Counted from the first letter of the stretch, positions 38,809-48,087 are shown. The stretch: DNA of 64,000 bases from Agaribacter marinus (GCF_030160655.1 NZ_BSOT01000005.1:885389-949388); one strand, 5' to 3'. The notes: a model not told the origin generated them from the letters alone. Numbers and translations: made by a program.

Positions 38809-39648
38809 TTAGGTAAATTCAAAACTCCCATACACATCAATGGTTAAATCTCTTTTTAACGCATACTCGCGGGGTGTTTCATTAATACAAGATTTAAGGT
38901 ACCTAATAAGATGAGGTTGATCACTAAATTCATAGTCGGCGGCCAGCGTCCGCCAATCGATATGCTTACTATCCTGCTTATATAAGCGGCTCAGCAAATT
39001 TTCTAACCGGAACATCGATTTACACTGTTTCAAAGTCAAACCTGTCGTCCTCAAGAAACTGCGCTCAACCGTGCGCTGGGCACAGTGCAATTTATCACCT
39101 AAGGCAGCAATTGACGTTGTACATAATAAAGGTAACACCTTGCGCGTTAATTCGCTGTGTCTGTCTTCTGACACTTTTGATACGCAGGGAGTCAATATTT
39201 GATCTAGCAAGTCACGGGTTGCTACCTTCTCTTCCGCTGAGGCACTCAAGAGCCTTTCAACGACCGCATGCTTTTTACCCAATAATTTGCCGAAATCAAT
39301 CGCTTGGATTGTATCTATATCAAATAAGGAGTTTAAATGTTCAAGAGAATAAAACGCACCAACCTTAAACTTGATACCCAAGATTCTGAAAGGTTTTTGA
39401 TGGTCCATAACAAAAGCGTTACGGTGTGGGAATATCAAATGACTTCCGCACCCACTATAAAGGTTAGTTTCAGTCTCATAGTGAAAATAATGTTTATTGT
39501 CCGCAACAATCAAATGGGTTGCAGGGTCTGGATATAGTTTAGGCCAACTATGCCCTGAATCGCTTGATTCTTTTTCCAAAAACCAATACCACTGCACATA
39601 TTTAGCAAGCTCGGTATCTTTTGGTGCGAGCTTCCAGTTTTTCATCAT
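38809..39648 (-). CDS. AraC family transcriptional regulator
   Basis: 279 aa. N-terminal sensor domain with YVQWYWFLEKESS, LYPDPATHLIVADNKHYF and RILGIKFKVGAFYSL, typical of the DUF6597-type AraC group; C-terminal double helix-turn-helix from ~residue 175 with CAQRTVERSFLRTTGLTLKQ and LAADYEFSDQPHLIRYLKS. Two consecutive ATGs follow AGGCGGG closely; the first is kept. Effector and targets unknown; the adjacent upstream gene is on the same strand. Confidence 0.85.
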   Translation of the reverse strand: MMKNWKLAPKDTELAKYVQWYWFLEKESSDSGHSWPKLYPDPATHLIVADNKHYFHYETETNLYSGCGSHLIFPHRNAFVMDHQKPFRILGIKFKVGAFYSLEHLNSLFDIDTIQAIDFGKLLGKKHAVVERLLSASAEEKVATRDLLDQILTPCVSKVSEDRHSELTRKVLPLLCTTSIAALGDKLHCAQRTVERSFLRTTGLTLKQCKSMFRLENLLSRLYKQDSKHIDWRTLAADYEFSDQPHLIRYLKSCINETPREYALKRDLTIDVYGSFEFT

Positions 39649-39769
39649 CCCGCCTTATCAACTGATTATTGATACCGCATCACAATAACTCAACCAAATA
39701 TATGTTAAACATGTCAACTTAACAACGTGAGTTTATGAGCCTTATTACCGATTTTTTTGCTATTTCTAT

Positions 39770-40156
39770 CTAGAATATTGGGGTGACGACAGCGTCAGAA
39801 AAAACCATTGAAAATAGAAGCAATATCGTAATGAATCCAAAAAAAGATGCTAGTACCATGCTCTGCTTACCCTTTCCTAAATGAAACAATAATGTACTAC
39901 CGCCTAAATTAGACACTAACCCCATCATAGCAATACCCCACGAAAAATGCCCCTGCTGGGCCAGTGGTATTGCACTTCCATATGCGACTAACAAGGCCAT
40001 AATTGCCACCCCATAAAGCCGATAAAATAATACATTTTCATGAGTGCTACGGGTAATAATTTGCAATCTATCTTTCGACAACAATAAAAAGGGGATTCCG
40101 ACAAATACAAGCGACACTAAGATTTTCAATAATAATAAAGCAGTAAAGTACGTCAT
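39770..40156 (-). CDS. hypothetical inner-membrane protein, four TM segments
   Basis: 128 aa, nearly all hydrophobic: segments at residues ~4-25, ~48-66, ~72-95 and ~100-124. AAGGA lies 7 nt before the ATG, which supports it. It is divergent from an HxlR regulator across a 109-bp gap with two direct repeats, so it is the probable target of that regulator. I do not recognise a named family. Confidence 0.7.
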   Translation of the reverse strand: MTYFTALLLLKILVSLVFVGIPFLLLSKDRLQIITRSTHENVLFYRLYGVAIMALLVAYGSAIPLAQQGHFSWGIAMMGLVSNLGGSTLLFHLGKGKQSMVLASFFGFITILLLFSMVFSDAVVTPIF

Positions 40157-40214
40157 TCATTTGTCCTTAAGAATTCGGGTAAATGTTCAGGTTCAATTAT
40201 AAATATATAAAAAC

Positions 40215-40244
40215 AACCTAAGTATCAATTTAGAACCTAGGTAT
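40215..40244. promoter_or_regulatory. direct repeats in the HxlR/membrane-protein divergent gap
   Basis: AACCTAAGTAT (40215-40225) and AACCTAGGTAT (40234-40244) match at 10 of 11 positions, start to start 19 bp (about two helical turns); the second contains the palindrome ACCTAGGT. HxlR-family regulators bind such paired sites, so this is a candidate operator. Confidence 0.45.
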
Positions 40245-40265
40245 ATTTGCACGATCAAATACCTT

Positions 40266-40745
40266 ATGTCAAACTCGCTTTATATGAAGAATAAAAACAT
40301 ACGGAAAAATTCCCCCGTACCACTCAAAGAATGCGGCGTATTTTCTGCCGCCGATTTAGTTGGCGACAAGTGGACACTATTAATACTTAGGGAAGCATTT
40401 TATGGCATCGTCAGGTTTGACGATATTCGAGTTGATCTAAATATCCCCCGCTCAGTGCTGACTAATAGATTAAAAAAACTTGTGGCGAACAATATTATGT
40501 ATCGCGAACCTTATCGCGAAGACAACAGCCGGACGCGATATTTATACATGCTAACGCCACAAGGTGCCTCGTTAGCGCCTGTCATTATTGCCCTAATGCA
40601 ATGGGGAGATCATTACATAAAGAAGGGAAACTCTCCTCTCACACTATTACACAAAGAAAGTGGCGAACAACTAAAAGTGGCTATTGTGCGTGAGAACGCA
40701 GAAGATGTTTCGCTGACAGACATTTCTATCAACATTAACGAATAA
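40266..40745 (+). CDS. HxlR family transcriptional regulator
   Basis: 159 aa with the HxlR winged-helix core: DLVGDKWTLLILREAFYG, RFDDIRVDLNIPRSVLTNRL and a wing YLYMLTPQGASLAPVI. The cysteine near residue 23 (LKECGVF) is placed like the redox-sensing Cys of some HxlR/QorR proteins. Starts at 40266 or, less likely, at the ATG at 40284; neither has a strong ribosome site. Probably controls the divergent membrane-protein gene. Confidence 0.88.
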   Translation: MSNSLYMKNKNIRKNSPVPLKECGVFSAADLVGDKWTLLILREAFYGIVRFDDIRVDLNIPRSVLTNRLKKLVANNIMYREPYREDNSRTRYLYMLTPQGASLAPVIIALMQWGDHYIKKGNSPLTLLHKESGEQLKVAIVRENAEDVSLTDISININE

Positions 40746-40843
40746 CATCCAGACCATGCATATTCAAAACTGATTTGGACGTTTCTTGGGTATTTAAAGA
40801 TCGAAACATGCTAGCTTAGTCAAAAGTGATGTTGAGGCAAGCG

Positions 40844-42007
40844 TTACCCATTTTGGCGACGAAAAACGCAGACCGCACACAAAAGTGCCATAAACAAAAG
40901 TAGCATCAAACATTTAAACGCCGTTAGTAAGCTAGTTTGATGAGATAACTCTCCAATGAAAGCTGGCCCTGCTAACACACCGAAATATGCAACAGACGAA
41001 ACAATGGGCACCGCTTGCGCAGTCTCAATCACACGTTGCTTCGCTATTGCTGAAAACATGATAGGGACAATGTTGGCGCAACCGATACCCAATAGCGCAT
41101 ATCCAGCGATAACCCCTATTGGCTTATCAAAAGCTGTTATCATGAATACACTAACAATTGCCAATATCGTTCCCGCTACTACCATCGCTCGTTCGCCCAG
41201 ACGTTCTATTAAGCGATCACCAGAAAATCGCATAATTGTCATTGATACAGAAAACGCCGCAAAGCCTATACCTGCCAATTTAACAGGAAAATCTAAATAC
41301 TCTTGTAAAAATATCGCGCTCCAATCCAATACCGTGCCTTCGACAAGAAACAGTAAAAAGCAAACAGACCCAATCAACAAAAGGTAAGATGTTGGCATCC
41401 TCCATGCTTTTTTCCGCAATACGCCGTCCTCATTCTGAATCGAATAACTGACTAAATAGCAAACAAATATCGAAATTACAGCAAACCCTAACACAATAAA
41501 GATGAGTGGAAAACCGACAAACATTAGGCTCACAAGGCAAGCACTACCAACAATCCCTCCTGCGCTATAGCAACCATGAAAACCTGACATGACTTTAGTA
41601 CCCAGTTTACGCTCCACAATAATCGCGTGCATATTCATAACACAATCTGTTGCGCCAATACTCATACCAAATAAACAAGCGAGTACAAATAATTGAATTT
41701 GATTTTGGCTCATCAATGTAAGAGTTAGGCTTATCACCATTAATATACAGCTAGTAGTTAATACCCTTCGACAACCAACATTTTGCACTAAACGTCCAGA
41801 TAGCGGCATTGCCACCATCGCGCCAACCCCCAAGGTAAGCAATAACAAGCCAACTTGACGTTCATCCAGTGCAAACTTGCTTTTAATTGACAAGATAGCC
41901 ACTGCCCAAAAAGCAGCCGCCGCACCTGCCATTAAGAAAAACGCACGCGTGGCCCAAAGCATTGCGCTTCCATCATTAAGGTACTGCTTCGCACTCAAAA
42001 CTCTCAT
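40844..42007 (-). CDS. MFS transporter
   Basis: About 387 aa with 12 predicted TM segments; MFS motif-A-like PLSGRLVQNVGCRRVL between TM2 and TM3, and the fifth-TM region MSGFHGCYSAGGIVGSACL characteristic of the YbjJ/fucose-permease-like group. The frame can start at 42025 but AGGA lies 8 nt before the ATG at 42005-42007, which is chosen. Substrate unknown. The divergent LysR gene 97 bp away is probably its regulator. It lies ~2.3 kb from the sugar-type catabolic genes and could import their substrate, but nothing proves this. Confidence 0.86.
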   Translation of the reverse strand: MRVLSAKQYLNDGSAMLWATRAFFLMAGAAAAFWAVAILSIKSKFALDERQVGLLLLTLGVGAMVAMPLSGRLVQNVGCRRVLTTSCILMVISLTLTLMSQNQIQLFVLACLFGMSIGATDCVMNMHAIIVERKLGTKVMSGFHGCYSAGGIVGSACLVSLMFVGFPLIFIVLGFAVISIFVCYLVSYSIQNEDGVLRKKAWRMPTSYLLLIGSVCFLLFLVEGTVLDWSAIFLQEYLDFPVKLAGIGFAAFSVSMTIMRFSGDRLIERLGERAMVVAGTILAIVSVFMITAFDKPIGVIAGYALLGIGCANIVPIMFSAIAKQRVIETAQAVPIVSSVAYFGVLAGPAFIGELSHQTSLLTAFKCLMLLLFMALLCAVCVFRRQNG

Positions 42008-42070
42008 TGATCTATTCCTAAACATAAAAAATACTTTCAGTACTTTACATACAAAAATAAAACGATAAAT

Positions 42071-42083
42071 TAGATATAATCTA
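42071..42083. promoter_or_regulatory. candidate LysR box between MFS and LysR genes
   Basis: TAGAT-ATA-ATCTA is a perfect dyad of the T-N11-A type expected for LysR regulators, placed 22 bp before the LysR start in the divergent gap. Confidence 0.5.
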
Positions 42084-42104
42084 TATATAAATCGAATTTT
42101 TAAA

Positions 42105-42998
42105 ATGAAAGCATACGCACACTACCCGTATTTTTTAACTGTATGCAAGTGTAAGAGTTTTTCAGCAGCAGCTGAACAGCTAGGTATGGCGCAGTCGAGT
42201 ATCAGCTATCAAATCAATCGTTTGGAGGATTTGCTGGAAACTAAATTATTAGTAAGGACTCAAGGCACAAAAATACAACTCACTCCAAACGGGCAATTGC
42301 TATTTAATGAGTTACTGAAGACTGACAGGTTATTGCAAGATGTCGTCAGCCATATTTCACCGAAAATGGGAAATAAGCGAATTACTATTTCCGCGCCCGT
42401 GGATATTGGCACTTACTTGTTAGCGCCCCTTATAAATCAAATGTCAAATAAAATACCGACGTTTGAGCTAACACTAGATGATGCTAGTCACGATTTATAT
42501 CATGAGAACGTAGATCTGGCCATTAGGCGGAGAAGCGAAAAACGTTGCGCATTAGAATACCTTCCGCTCTTTTCCGCATCAAACGTATTGGTCACTAGTC
42601 GCAACTTCATTCAAAAATACGGACAGCCAAATTCACTAAGAGAATTATTAACACTACCGATTATTGTTAGGAATGCCAAAAGCAGTCAAACATGGCAATA
42701 TTTTTTAAAAGACACGGCGTGCACGTTTGCACAATTTACCAACTTGCAATGTGTATCCAATACCATCGCCATTGCACATGCGATCTCGGCAGGAAACGGC
42801 ATAGGAATTATTCCTTCATACTTAATGAAAGAACATAATTTTATTCCCATTGAGTTAAATGATGCCCCAACATATGCACCAGTAAACTATTTTGATATTG
42901 TTCATGTCGATACATTTTTAACCAGACAATGGGCTGACCAACTAAAATCTACCTTATATGCAGCCTATCATTCAGACACCAATATTGACTTCATTTGA
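42105..42998 (+). CDS. LysR family transcriptional regulator
   Basis: 297 aa. N-terminal winged HTH: YFLTVCKCKSFSAAAEQLGM followed by AQSSISYQINRLEDLLETKL; C-terminal type 2 periplasmic-binding fold with ISAPVDIGTYLLAPLINQM and AGNGIGIIPSYLM. It belongs to the group resembling GcvA/DsdC-like regulators in general shape only. Divergent from the MFS gene and a likely controller of it; the following lipoprotein gene begins at or just after its stop. Confidence 0.9.
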   Translation: MKAYAHYPYFLTVCKCKSFSAAAEQLGMAQSSISYQINRLEDLLETKLLVRTQGTKIQLTPNGQLLFNELLKTDRLLQDVVSHISPKMGNKRITISAPVDIGTYLLAPLINQMSNKIPTFELTLDDASHDLYHENVDLAIRRRSEKRCALEYLPLFSASNVLVTSRNFIQKYGQPNSLRELLTLPIIVRNAKSSQTWQYFLKDTACTFAQFTNLQCVSNTIAIAHAISAGNGIGIIPSYLMKEHNFIPIELNDAPTYAPVNYFDIVHVDTFLTRQWADQLKSTLYAAYHSDTNIDFI

Positions 42999-43021
42999 AA
43001 ACTTTTATCGAAGTATTTCGT

Positions 43022-44089
43022 ATGAAAAGAACAATATTTAGCGCTTTTCATGCAATGCAAACACCCTATCAAATTAAAAATTTGTACCTACGAATCAATC
43101 ACTTGAAAGATGTATTTGCTATTCTTACGATGTCGATTATTGTCAGTGCATGCAACGAAAACCAACAAATTCGGCATGATTTAGAAGCACTACATGAACG
43201 TTTAATAGACTTTACAGATATTTCTGCACCGGTACTAGATGCAACAGTGCAGCTAGATGCGCCAAGGAAGTCGTCACTGCGCCTTACTACGACTGACATT
43301 CAAATAAACTTAAGAGAATTTTATGCCTTGAAAGCATGCCCGTTGAGCAAAACAATTGCTGAACGAAATACTTCATTAGGAAAAACACAGTTACCGTCTA
43401 TTCGCTATGCCTACGAAAAATCACTTATTAGTGCATTGCAAAACTGCATGGACATACTGCCTGACGACAATCAGATGAAACTCAAATTAAACAATTGGTT
43501 GACGCAAAAAAAGCAAGCACTGCCAATTGTGTGGGCAAATATGATTACTCAAAGTAATGAAACGTACAATGCGTTTGCGATATCAGCTGATTTTATTTCG
43601 GGGACAAATAGTGACCAATTTCATGCGTCAAGGCTAGCGCTGAATTACATAGTAAATAGCAATGAAACAACAACATTAGAATCGCACTTAAAAACCTTAC
43701 AAGAAAGCCGACTTTTCGCTCGAATGTGGCGAACACAATGGCTTATAAGTCAATATCTTACACAAATGTCACCCTTATTGACTACTTACCTTGAACAAAA
43801 TACATGCAATACAAAACAAGAGAAAGAAAGTGTAAAAATTATGCAAAATATCTTTCGTCTGTTTTTTGCAGAAAAAATTCAACCCGTCACGAGTGAACTC
43901 AATAACTACCACTACCAACTTTCCCCTTTGTTTGCTGAACTTAGTCATCGACTCTCAAATATAGACGACAAAACCGTCGCGTTTGCGATGTTTATTAAAA
44001 ACCAATACGAACTAGGCCATACCGAATATAAAGCAAGTATTCAACAGTATGTGCAACTTTGGCAACGTGTGTTTATACACTGTACATAG
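43022..44089 (+). CDS. DUF3080-like lipoprotein
   Basis: About 355 aa. A hydrophobic segment VFAILTMSIIVSAC ends in a lipobox Cys, followed by NENQQIRHDLEALHERLIDF, which resembles the beginning of the mature DUF3080 family of gammaproteobacterial lipoproteins. The body is helical and rich in Leu/Gln. The frame is open to a TTG at 42995 that overlaps the LysR stop; the ATG at 43022 is used here, but both leave a long stretch before the lipobox, so the true start may be a later TTG near 43102. Function unknown. Confidence 0.65.
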   Translation: MKRTIFSAFHAMQTPYQIKNLYLRINHLKDVFAILTMSIIVSACNENQQIRHDLEALHERLIDFTDISAPVLDATVQLDAPRKSSLRLTTTDIQINLREFYALKACPLSKTIAERNTSLGKTQLPSIRYAYEKSLISALQNCMDILPDDNQMKLKLNNWLTQKKQALPIVWANMITQSNETYNAFAISADFISGTNSDQFHASRLALNYIVNSNETTTLESHLKTLQESRLFARMWRTQWLISQYLTQMSPLLTTYLEQNTCNTKQEKESVKIMQNIFRLFFAEKIQPVTSELNNYHYQLSPLFAELSHRLSNIDDKTVAFAMFIKNQYELGHTEYKASIQQYVQLWQRVFIHCT

Positions 44090-44280
44090 TTAAGAAAGCA
44101 GTAACGACGGTTTATAGAATTGTGCTAAATTAAATTTGAGTTCAAAATAAGCTTGAATGCTCTCCCCTCCTGAATAAGAATATGCTGGACGTTTCCTATG
44201 TGAAACATATATGTCTTATTGTAAATGAAAATATTTGGCACTGAGTTAGAAGAAACAAGAAAATTACAGGCAAGGCTAAC

Positions 44281-45051
44281 ATGTACGATATTCCTCGCGT
44301 AAGTTTAAAAGGTAAAGTTTCAGAACAAGAATGGTTAACTCGAAAAGAATTGGCTGCCTGCTATCGGCTGCTAGTTATGCATGGTTGGGATGATTTGATC
44401 CATACACACGTATCCGCGAGGATCCCTGGTACTGATGATTTATTGATTAACGCGTTTGGATTAACATTTGAAGAAGTAACAGCCTCAAACTTAGTAAAGA
44501 TTGATGTTGAAGGTAATATTTTGGACAAAGATAGTCCTTTCGATATAAATCCAGCAGGGTTTACTATTCATAGCGCAGTACACAAGGCAAGACATGAAGA
44601 TCAATGCGCGATGCATTTACACCACCCTGATGCAATTGCAGTAGCGAGCCTTGAACACGGTTTACGCCCTTACTCACAGTATGCGGCCTTTGCACTTGCA
44701 AGTATTTCGTATCATGGTTACGAAGGCTTAGCAGTAGAACATGATGAAATAGCTCGCCTACAAGCCGATTTGGGCAACGCGAATTTTATGTTGCTACGTA
44801 ATCATGGCGCACTCACCATGGGTTTGACCATTGGTGATGCGTTTATGCACATGTACGATTTGATTCGCGCTTGTGAGATTCAAGTAAAATTACTCAATTC
44901 AAATGAAAACATCATTGAAGTAGAGCAATCCGTAATCGACGGTATTAAAGCACAGGCGTCAGTTGTCCATACTGGCATGACAGGTGGTCAAAAAACATGG
45001 CCTGCAATGGTGCGTCGCGTTAAACGTGTGTACCCAGATTTTGATGATTGA
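44281..45051 (+). CDS. class II aldolase/adducin family protein
   Basis: 256 aa with the zinc aldolase signature: HTHVSARIPG near residue 41, MHLHHPDAIAV with two metal histidines (~residues 116-119) and LLRNHGALTMG with the third (~residue 175). Family members cleave or epimerise sugar phosphates, or act as decarboxylases on 2-keto acids. The next gene, 19 nt downstream, is an enolase-superfamily dehydratase, suggesting this enzyme acts on a 2-keto-3-deoxy product or a related aldol. Which sugar is unknown. Leader of the four-gene catabolic set. Confidence 0.87.
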   Translation: MYDIPRVSLKGKVSEQEWLTRKELAACYRLLVMHGWDDLIHTHVSARIPGTDDLLINAFGLTFEEVTASNLVKIDVEGNILDKDSPFDINPAGFTIHSAVHKARHEDQCAMHLHHPDAIAVASLEHGLRPYSQYAAFALASISYHGYEGLAVEHDEIARLQADLGNANFMLLRNHGALTMGLTIGDAFMHMYDLIRACEIQVKLLNSNENIIEVEQSVIDGIKAQASVVHTGMTGGQKTWPAMVRRVKRVYPDFDD

Positions 45052-45070
45052 ACATAAATAAGTAGAAAAA

Positions 45071-46246
45071 ATGAAAATTACCCAAGTAGAAATTTTTGAT
45101 ATTCACTGTCCAGAGCGCCCACCTTGGAACCCAATATTTGTTCGCATATATACTGACGAAGGGATTACTGGCGTTGGCGAGGCTGGTTTAGCTTACGACT
45201 GGGGTCACAGCGCCGCCGCGGCAATGATTAAAGAAATAGCAGAAGCAGTTTTGATTGGCTTTGACCCATTTAAAACAGAATTGCTTTGGTCTCGCATGTT
45301 GCGCGAAAGTTTTTGGGGGCTTGGTGGCGGACCAGTTCTATATGCAGCGATGAGCGCAATTGACACCGCCCTATGGGACATTAAAGGGAAAGCCTTGAAC
45401 GTGCCGGTATATCAATTGCTTGGCGGTAAAACAAATGACAATTTGCGTACGTATGCGAGTCAATTACAGTTTGACTGGAGCCAAGACTGCATAAAAATGC
45501 TTACGCCAGATGATTACGCCCGTGCCGCTGAAAAAGCGATGGCCGAAGGCTATGACGCGGTAAAGGTGGATCCGATCGTTTATGACGAAAATGGAGATTC
45601 TAGCTTCGATCGTACTAAACTATTTACACCGAAACAAATGAAGCTCTTCGGTGATCGCTTAAGAGCAATACGCGAAACTGTGGGTGAGGAGGTGGATATT
45701 ATCTTTGAAGCACATTCGTTAATGGGCTGTGCGTCAGCGATTCAAATGGGCGCGATCGTTGAAGAAGTAAACTGCATGATGTTTGAAGAGCCAGTCAATT
45801 ACTTGAACTCCGCCGTGCATAAGAAAGTTGCAGACAACTTACGCGTGCCCATTGCGGGTGGTGAAAGACTATATCACCGATGGGATTGTCGCCCGTATTT
45901 TGAAGATCAGAGCATTGATGTACTGCAACCTGATGTCGGCTTGTCTGGCGGATTTACGGAAGCTAAGAAAGTCTGCGATTATGCTGATGTATACGATATT
46001 CGTGTTCAGGCACATGTATGCGGAGGGCCAGTGGCTACCGCTGCTGCTCTGCAACTAGAGGCCGCTATTCCCAATTTTTTAATTCACGAACACCATACCT
46101 ATGCCATCAAGCATTGGAATAGAGAGCTATGCAAACAGGACTACCAGCCGGAAAACGGTGTGTTTAAGGTGCCAGATTTACCTGGTATTGGTATTGAATT
46201 AAACGATGACGTCGTTAATCGTTCACCCAAAGTCATCGTAAAATAG
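45071..46246 (+). CDS. mandelate racemase/muconate lactonizing enzyme family (sugar-acid dehydratase-like)
   Basis: 391 aa, enolase superfamily. N-terminal capping domain (residues 1-130) with GEAGLAYDWG; barrel residues visible are AVKVDPIVYD (KxD near residue 165), IIFEAHSLMG with the first metal ligand and a His two residues on, MMFEEPVN (second ligand), IAGGERLYHR (third) and QAHVCGGPVATAAALQ (catalytic His). This pattern is closest to galactonate/mannonate dehydratase types (DgoD/ManD-like). It probably removes water from an aldonate. Exact substrate cannot be read. Same operon as the aldolase. Confidence 0.85.
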   Translation: MKITQVEIFDIHCPERPPWNPIFVRIYTDEGITGVGEAGLAYDWGHSAAAAMIKEIAEAVLIGFDPFKTELLWSRMLRESFWGLGGGPVLYAAMSAIDTALWDIKGKALNVPVYQLLGGKTNDNLRTYASQLQFDWSQDCIKMLTPDDYARAAEKAMAEGYDAVKVDPIVYDENGDSSFDRTKLFTPKQMKLFGDRLRAIRETVGEEVDIIFEAHSLMGCASAIQMGAIVEEVNCMMFEEPVNYLNSAVHKKVADNLRVPIAGGERLYHRWDCRPYFEDQSIDVLQPDVGLSGGFTEAKKVCDYADVYDIRVQAHVCGGPVATAAALQLEAAIPNFLIHEHHTYAIKHWNRELCKQDYQPENGVFKVPDLPGIGIELNDDVVNRSPKVIVK

Positions 46247-46272
46247 ACCTTACACATGTATTGCTTAATGAT

Positions 46273-46306
46273 GACTGAGTATTTAGATGATATTGAAAGC
46301 TCAGTC
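46273..46306. terminator. weak inverted repeat after the dehydratase gene
   Basis: GACTGAG (46273-46279) and CTCAGTC (46300-46306) form a 7-bp stem with a 20-nt loop, followed by TCATTATTTT. Weak candidate only. Confidence 0.3.
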
Positions 46307-46323
46307 TCATTATTTTAGACGGC

Positions 46324-46391
46324 AACACCATTTAAATAATAACACCATTTAAATAATAACACCATTTAAACAATAACGTTATTTAGACAAC
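46324..46391. repeat. 17-bp tandem repeat in a convergent intergenic gap
   Basis: AACACCATTTAAATAAT occurs at 46324-46340 and 46341-46357 identically, then with one change (AAACAAT end) at 46358-46374, then a degenerate copy at 46375-46391 (AACGTTATTTAGACAAC) and a trace after it. It lies between the convergent dehydratase and amidohydrolase genes. Confidence 0.9.
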
Positions 46392-46399
46392 ACCTCCAT

Positions 46400-47314
46400 T
46401 TAGCCAAAATAACAGCGCTTGGCAGTATCATGAATCAACGTGGAGCGCTTCAGTCCCATCGAATCAATGGCCTCTATCACCAGTTGCCAATAGCTTGAAT
46501 ACGTGGCACTAAATAGCGTTAAGGGAAAGTTTGAAGCAAACATGACATTTCCTTCGCCAGCGACGTTTAGTGTGTCATCAAGGCTTCGCTTTACATGATC
46601 AATAGTATAATTTCTATCTTGCATTTCGAAACCCGACACCTTCACGTAAGCATTGTTGAGTTCACACAGATGCCGCATGTTTTGACACCAAGCGTCCAGC
46701 TCTTTTGTCGATATGCGGTTATGCGCGCCATTAAAGCCACCGGCATGATTTACGCTTAAACGCAGACTTGGATATTTTTCTAACACTTTCATCAACGCGC
46801 TAAAATCGTTTGAATTCGCCATATTCATTTGAAGCTCAAACAGTAAACCTAGCTCGTCCAATAGACTAAAATTTTCGTCCGTGTTGTCTGAACTTAAAAT
46901 GTTACATGTCTCGTCATCAAATATGTGTCGAATACCCGTTATTGGTTTTGCACAAAACGCATTACGCTCCTGCTGAGGGGCGTCATTCAGCGCCAATGCG
47001 AGCATCAAAGATTGTCTAAAGCGCTCTGGGGACACCCTTAAATCTGCGAAAATCATAGCTGTCATAGGAAGTGTTGCTTTCTCAAGCCAATATTCTGCTT
47101 CCTTAAGGCTATTTTCGTTATCGAACCCAGCTTCTACATGCACATACGCACTAAGATTTAGCGGCGCATTCACAGATAAGTCTGATTCACAATAATCGTT
47201 GTGAATCAGATTTTTGTCTTTCCAGAAAGGTGGGTTGTCCGGTTTTAGCCAAGCGTATTCACCTGTTGCTAATGCAAAAAAGTGGACATGAGGGTCAATG
47301 AAATCAATCGTCAT
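46400..47314 (-). CDS. amidohydrolase family protein (lactonase-like, COG3618 type)
   Basis: 304 aa TIM-barrel metal-dependent hydrolase. N-terminal DPHVHFFALATGEYAWLKP matches the COG3618/L-fuconolactonase-like group; a middle LRLSVNHAGGFNGA holds a metal His, and the C-terminal VMFASNFPLTLF is the family's SNFP form. Members hydrolyse sugar lactones (fuconolactone, rhamnonolactone) in non-phosphorylative pathways. It overlaps the upstream SDR gene by one nucleotide (TGATG), a sign of coupled translation. Confidence 0.82.
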   Translation of the reverse strand: MTIDFIDPHVHFFALATGEYAWLKPDNPPFWKDKNLIHNDYCESDLSVNAPLNLSAYVHVEAGFDNENSLKEAEYWLEKATLPMTAMIFADLRVSPERFRQSLMLALALNDAPQQERNAFCAKPITGIRHIFDDETCNILSSDNTDENFSLLDELGLLFELQMNMANSNDFSALMKVLEKYPSLRLSVNHAGGFNGAHNRISTKELDAWCQNMRHLCELNNAYVKVSGFEMQDRNYTIDHVKRSLDDTLNVAGEGNVMFASNFPLTLFSATYSSYWQLVIEAIDSMGLKRSTLIHDTAKRCYFG

Positions 47315-48087
47315 CAGCGTGCAGTATAGCCGCCATCAATAATCTGTAAGCTTCCAGTAATAAAGCCACTACTCTTCTTTGCCAAAAAGCTAACGTATTC
47401 AGCAACTTCCTCGGATAAACCGACACGCCCGACGGGTTGCAGCTGTGCTTCTTCAATATGCACCTCTTCAACGTCACGTCCAGATCTATCACAATAATTC
47501 TGAATCGCGCGACGATAAAGCGGCGTGTCGATTGTACCAGGACATACTGCGTTTGCTGTAATACCGTAATCAGCATAATCTAGCGCAGTTGTCTTAGCGA
47601 TTGACGCCAGCGCATGTTTAGTTAGATTGTAAGCGAAGGAATTGGTCTTACCAACAATGGCTTGGTCAGACGCGACTAAAATAATACGACCAAAATTATT
47701 TGACTTCATCGATGGTAAACTAGATTGAATCGCTGAAACCGCACCTTTAACATTCAAGTTAAACAAGGCTAACAATTCTTCTTCACTCGTGTTTTCAATA
47801 GTCGCAGATAAATGCTTGCCCGCATTGCAAACAAGCACCTCGATCTCATGTTCTGATGAAATACTCTCAATAGCGGACTTTACAGCAGCATAGTTACTCA
47901 CATCACATTGAACATGATGATATTGACGACTAGCATCGTTTTCGACTTGAACAGATGCATCACAATTGTGAACAGTCCCAGCCACTATATCTAGATTAAA
48001 AACTCTATAACCCAGCGCTAAAAACTTTTGGACAATAGCAGCACCAATTCCGGAGCTGCCGCCAGTGATTACCATCGATGTCGTCAT
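47314..48087 (-). CDS. short-chain dehydrogenase/reductase
   Basis: 257 aa classical SDR: cofactor loop TGGSSGIGAAIV (residues ~8-19), CNAGKH, ILVASDQ with the catalytic Ser position and YNLTKHALAS with Tyr and Lys, then CPGTIDTPL. The residue after the second strand is Asp (NLDIVAG), which favours NAD+. In this set it could oxidise a sugar to its lactone, the substrate of the adjacent amidohydrolase, or act later in the route. No good ribosome site was seen before the ATG. Confidence 0.87.
   Translation of the reverse strand: MTTSMVITGGSSGIGAAIVQKFLALGYRVFNLDIVAGTVHNCDASVQVENDASRQYHHVQCDVSNYAAVKSAIESISSEHEIEVLVCNAGKHLSATIENTSEEELLALFNLNVKGAVSAIQSSLPSMKSNNFGRIILVASDQAIVGKTNSFAYNLTKHALASIAKTTALDYADYGITANAVCPGTIDTPLYRRAIQNYCDRSGRDVEEVHIEEAQLQPVGRVGLSEEVAEYVSFLAKKSSGFITGSLQIIDGGYTAR

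Noticed and set aside
46324..46398. 17-bp repeats as a CRISPR array
   Set aside because: Units are head-to-tail with no spacers, and no cas genes are present.
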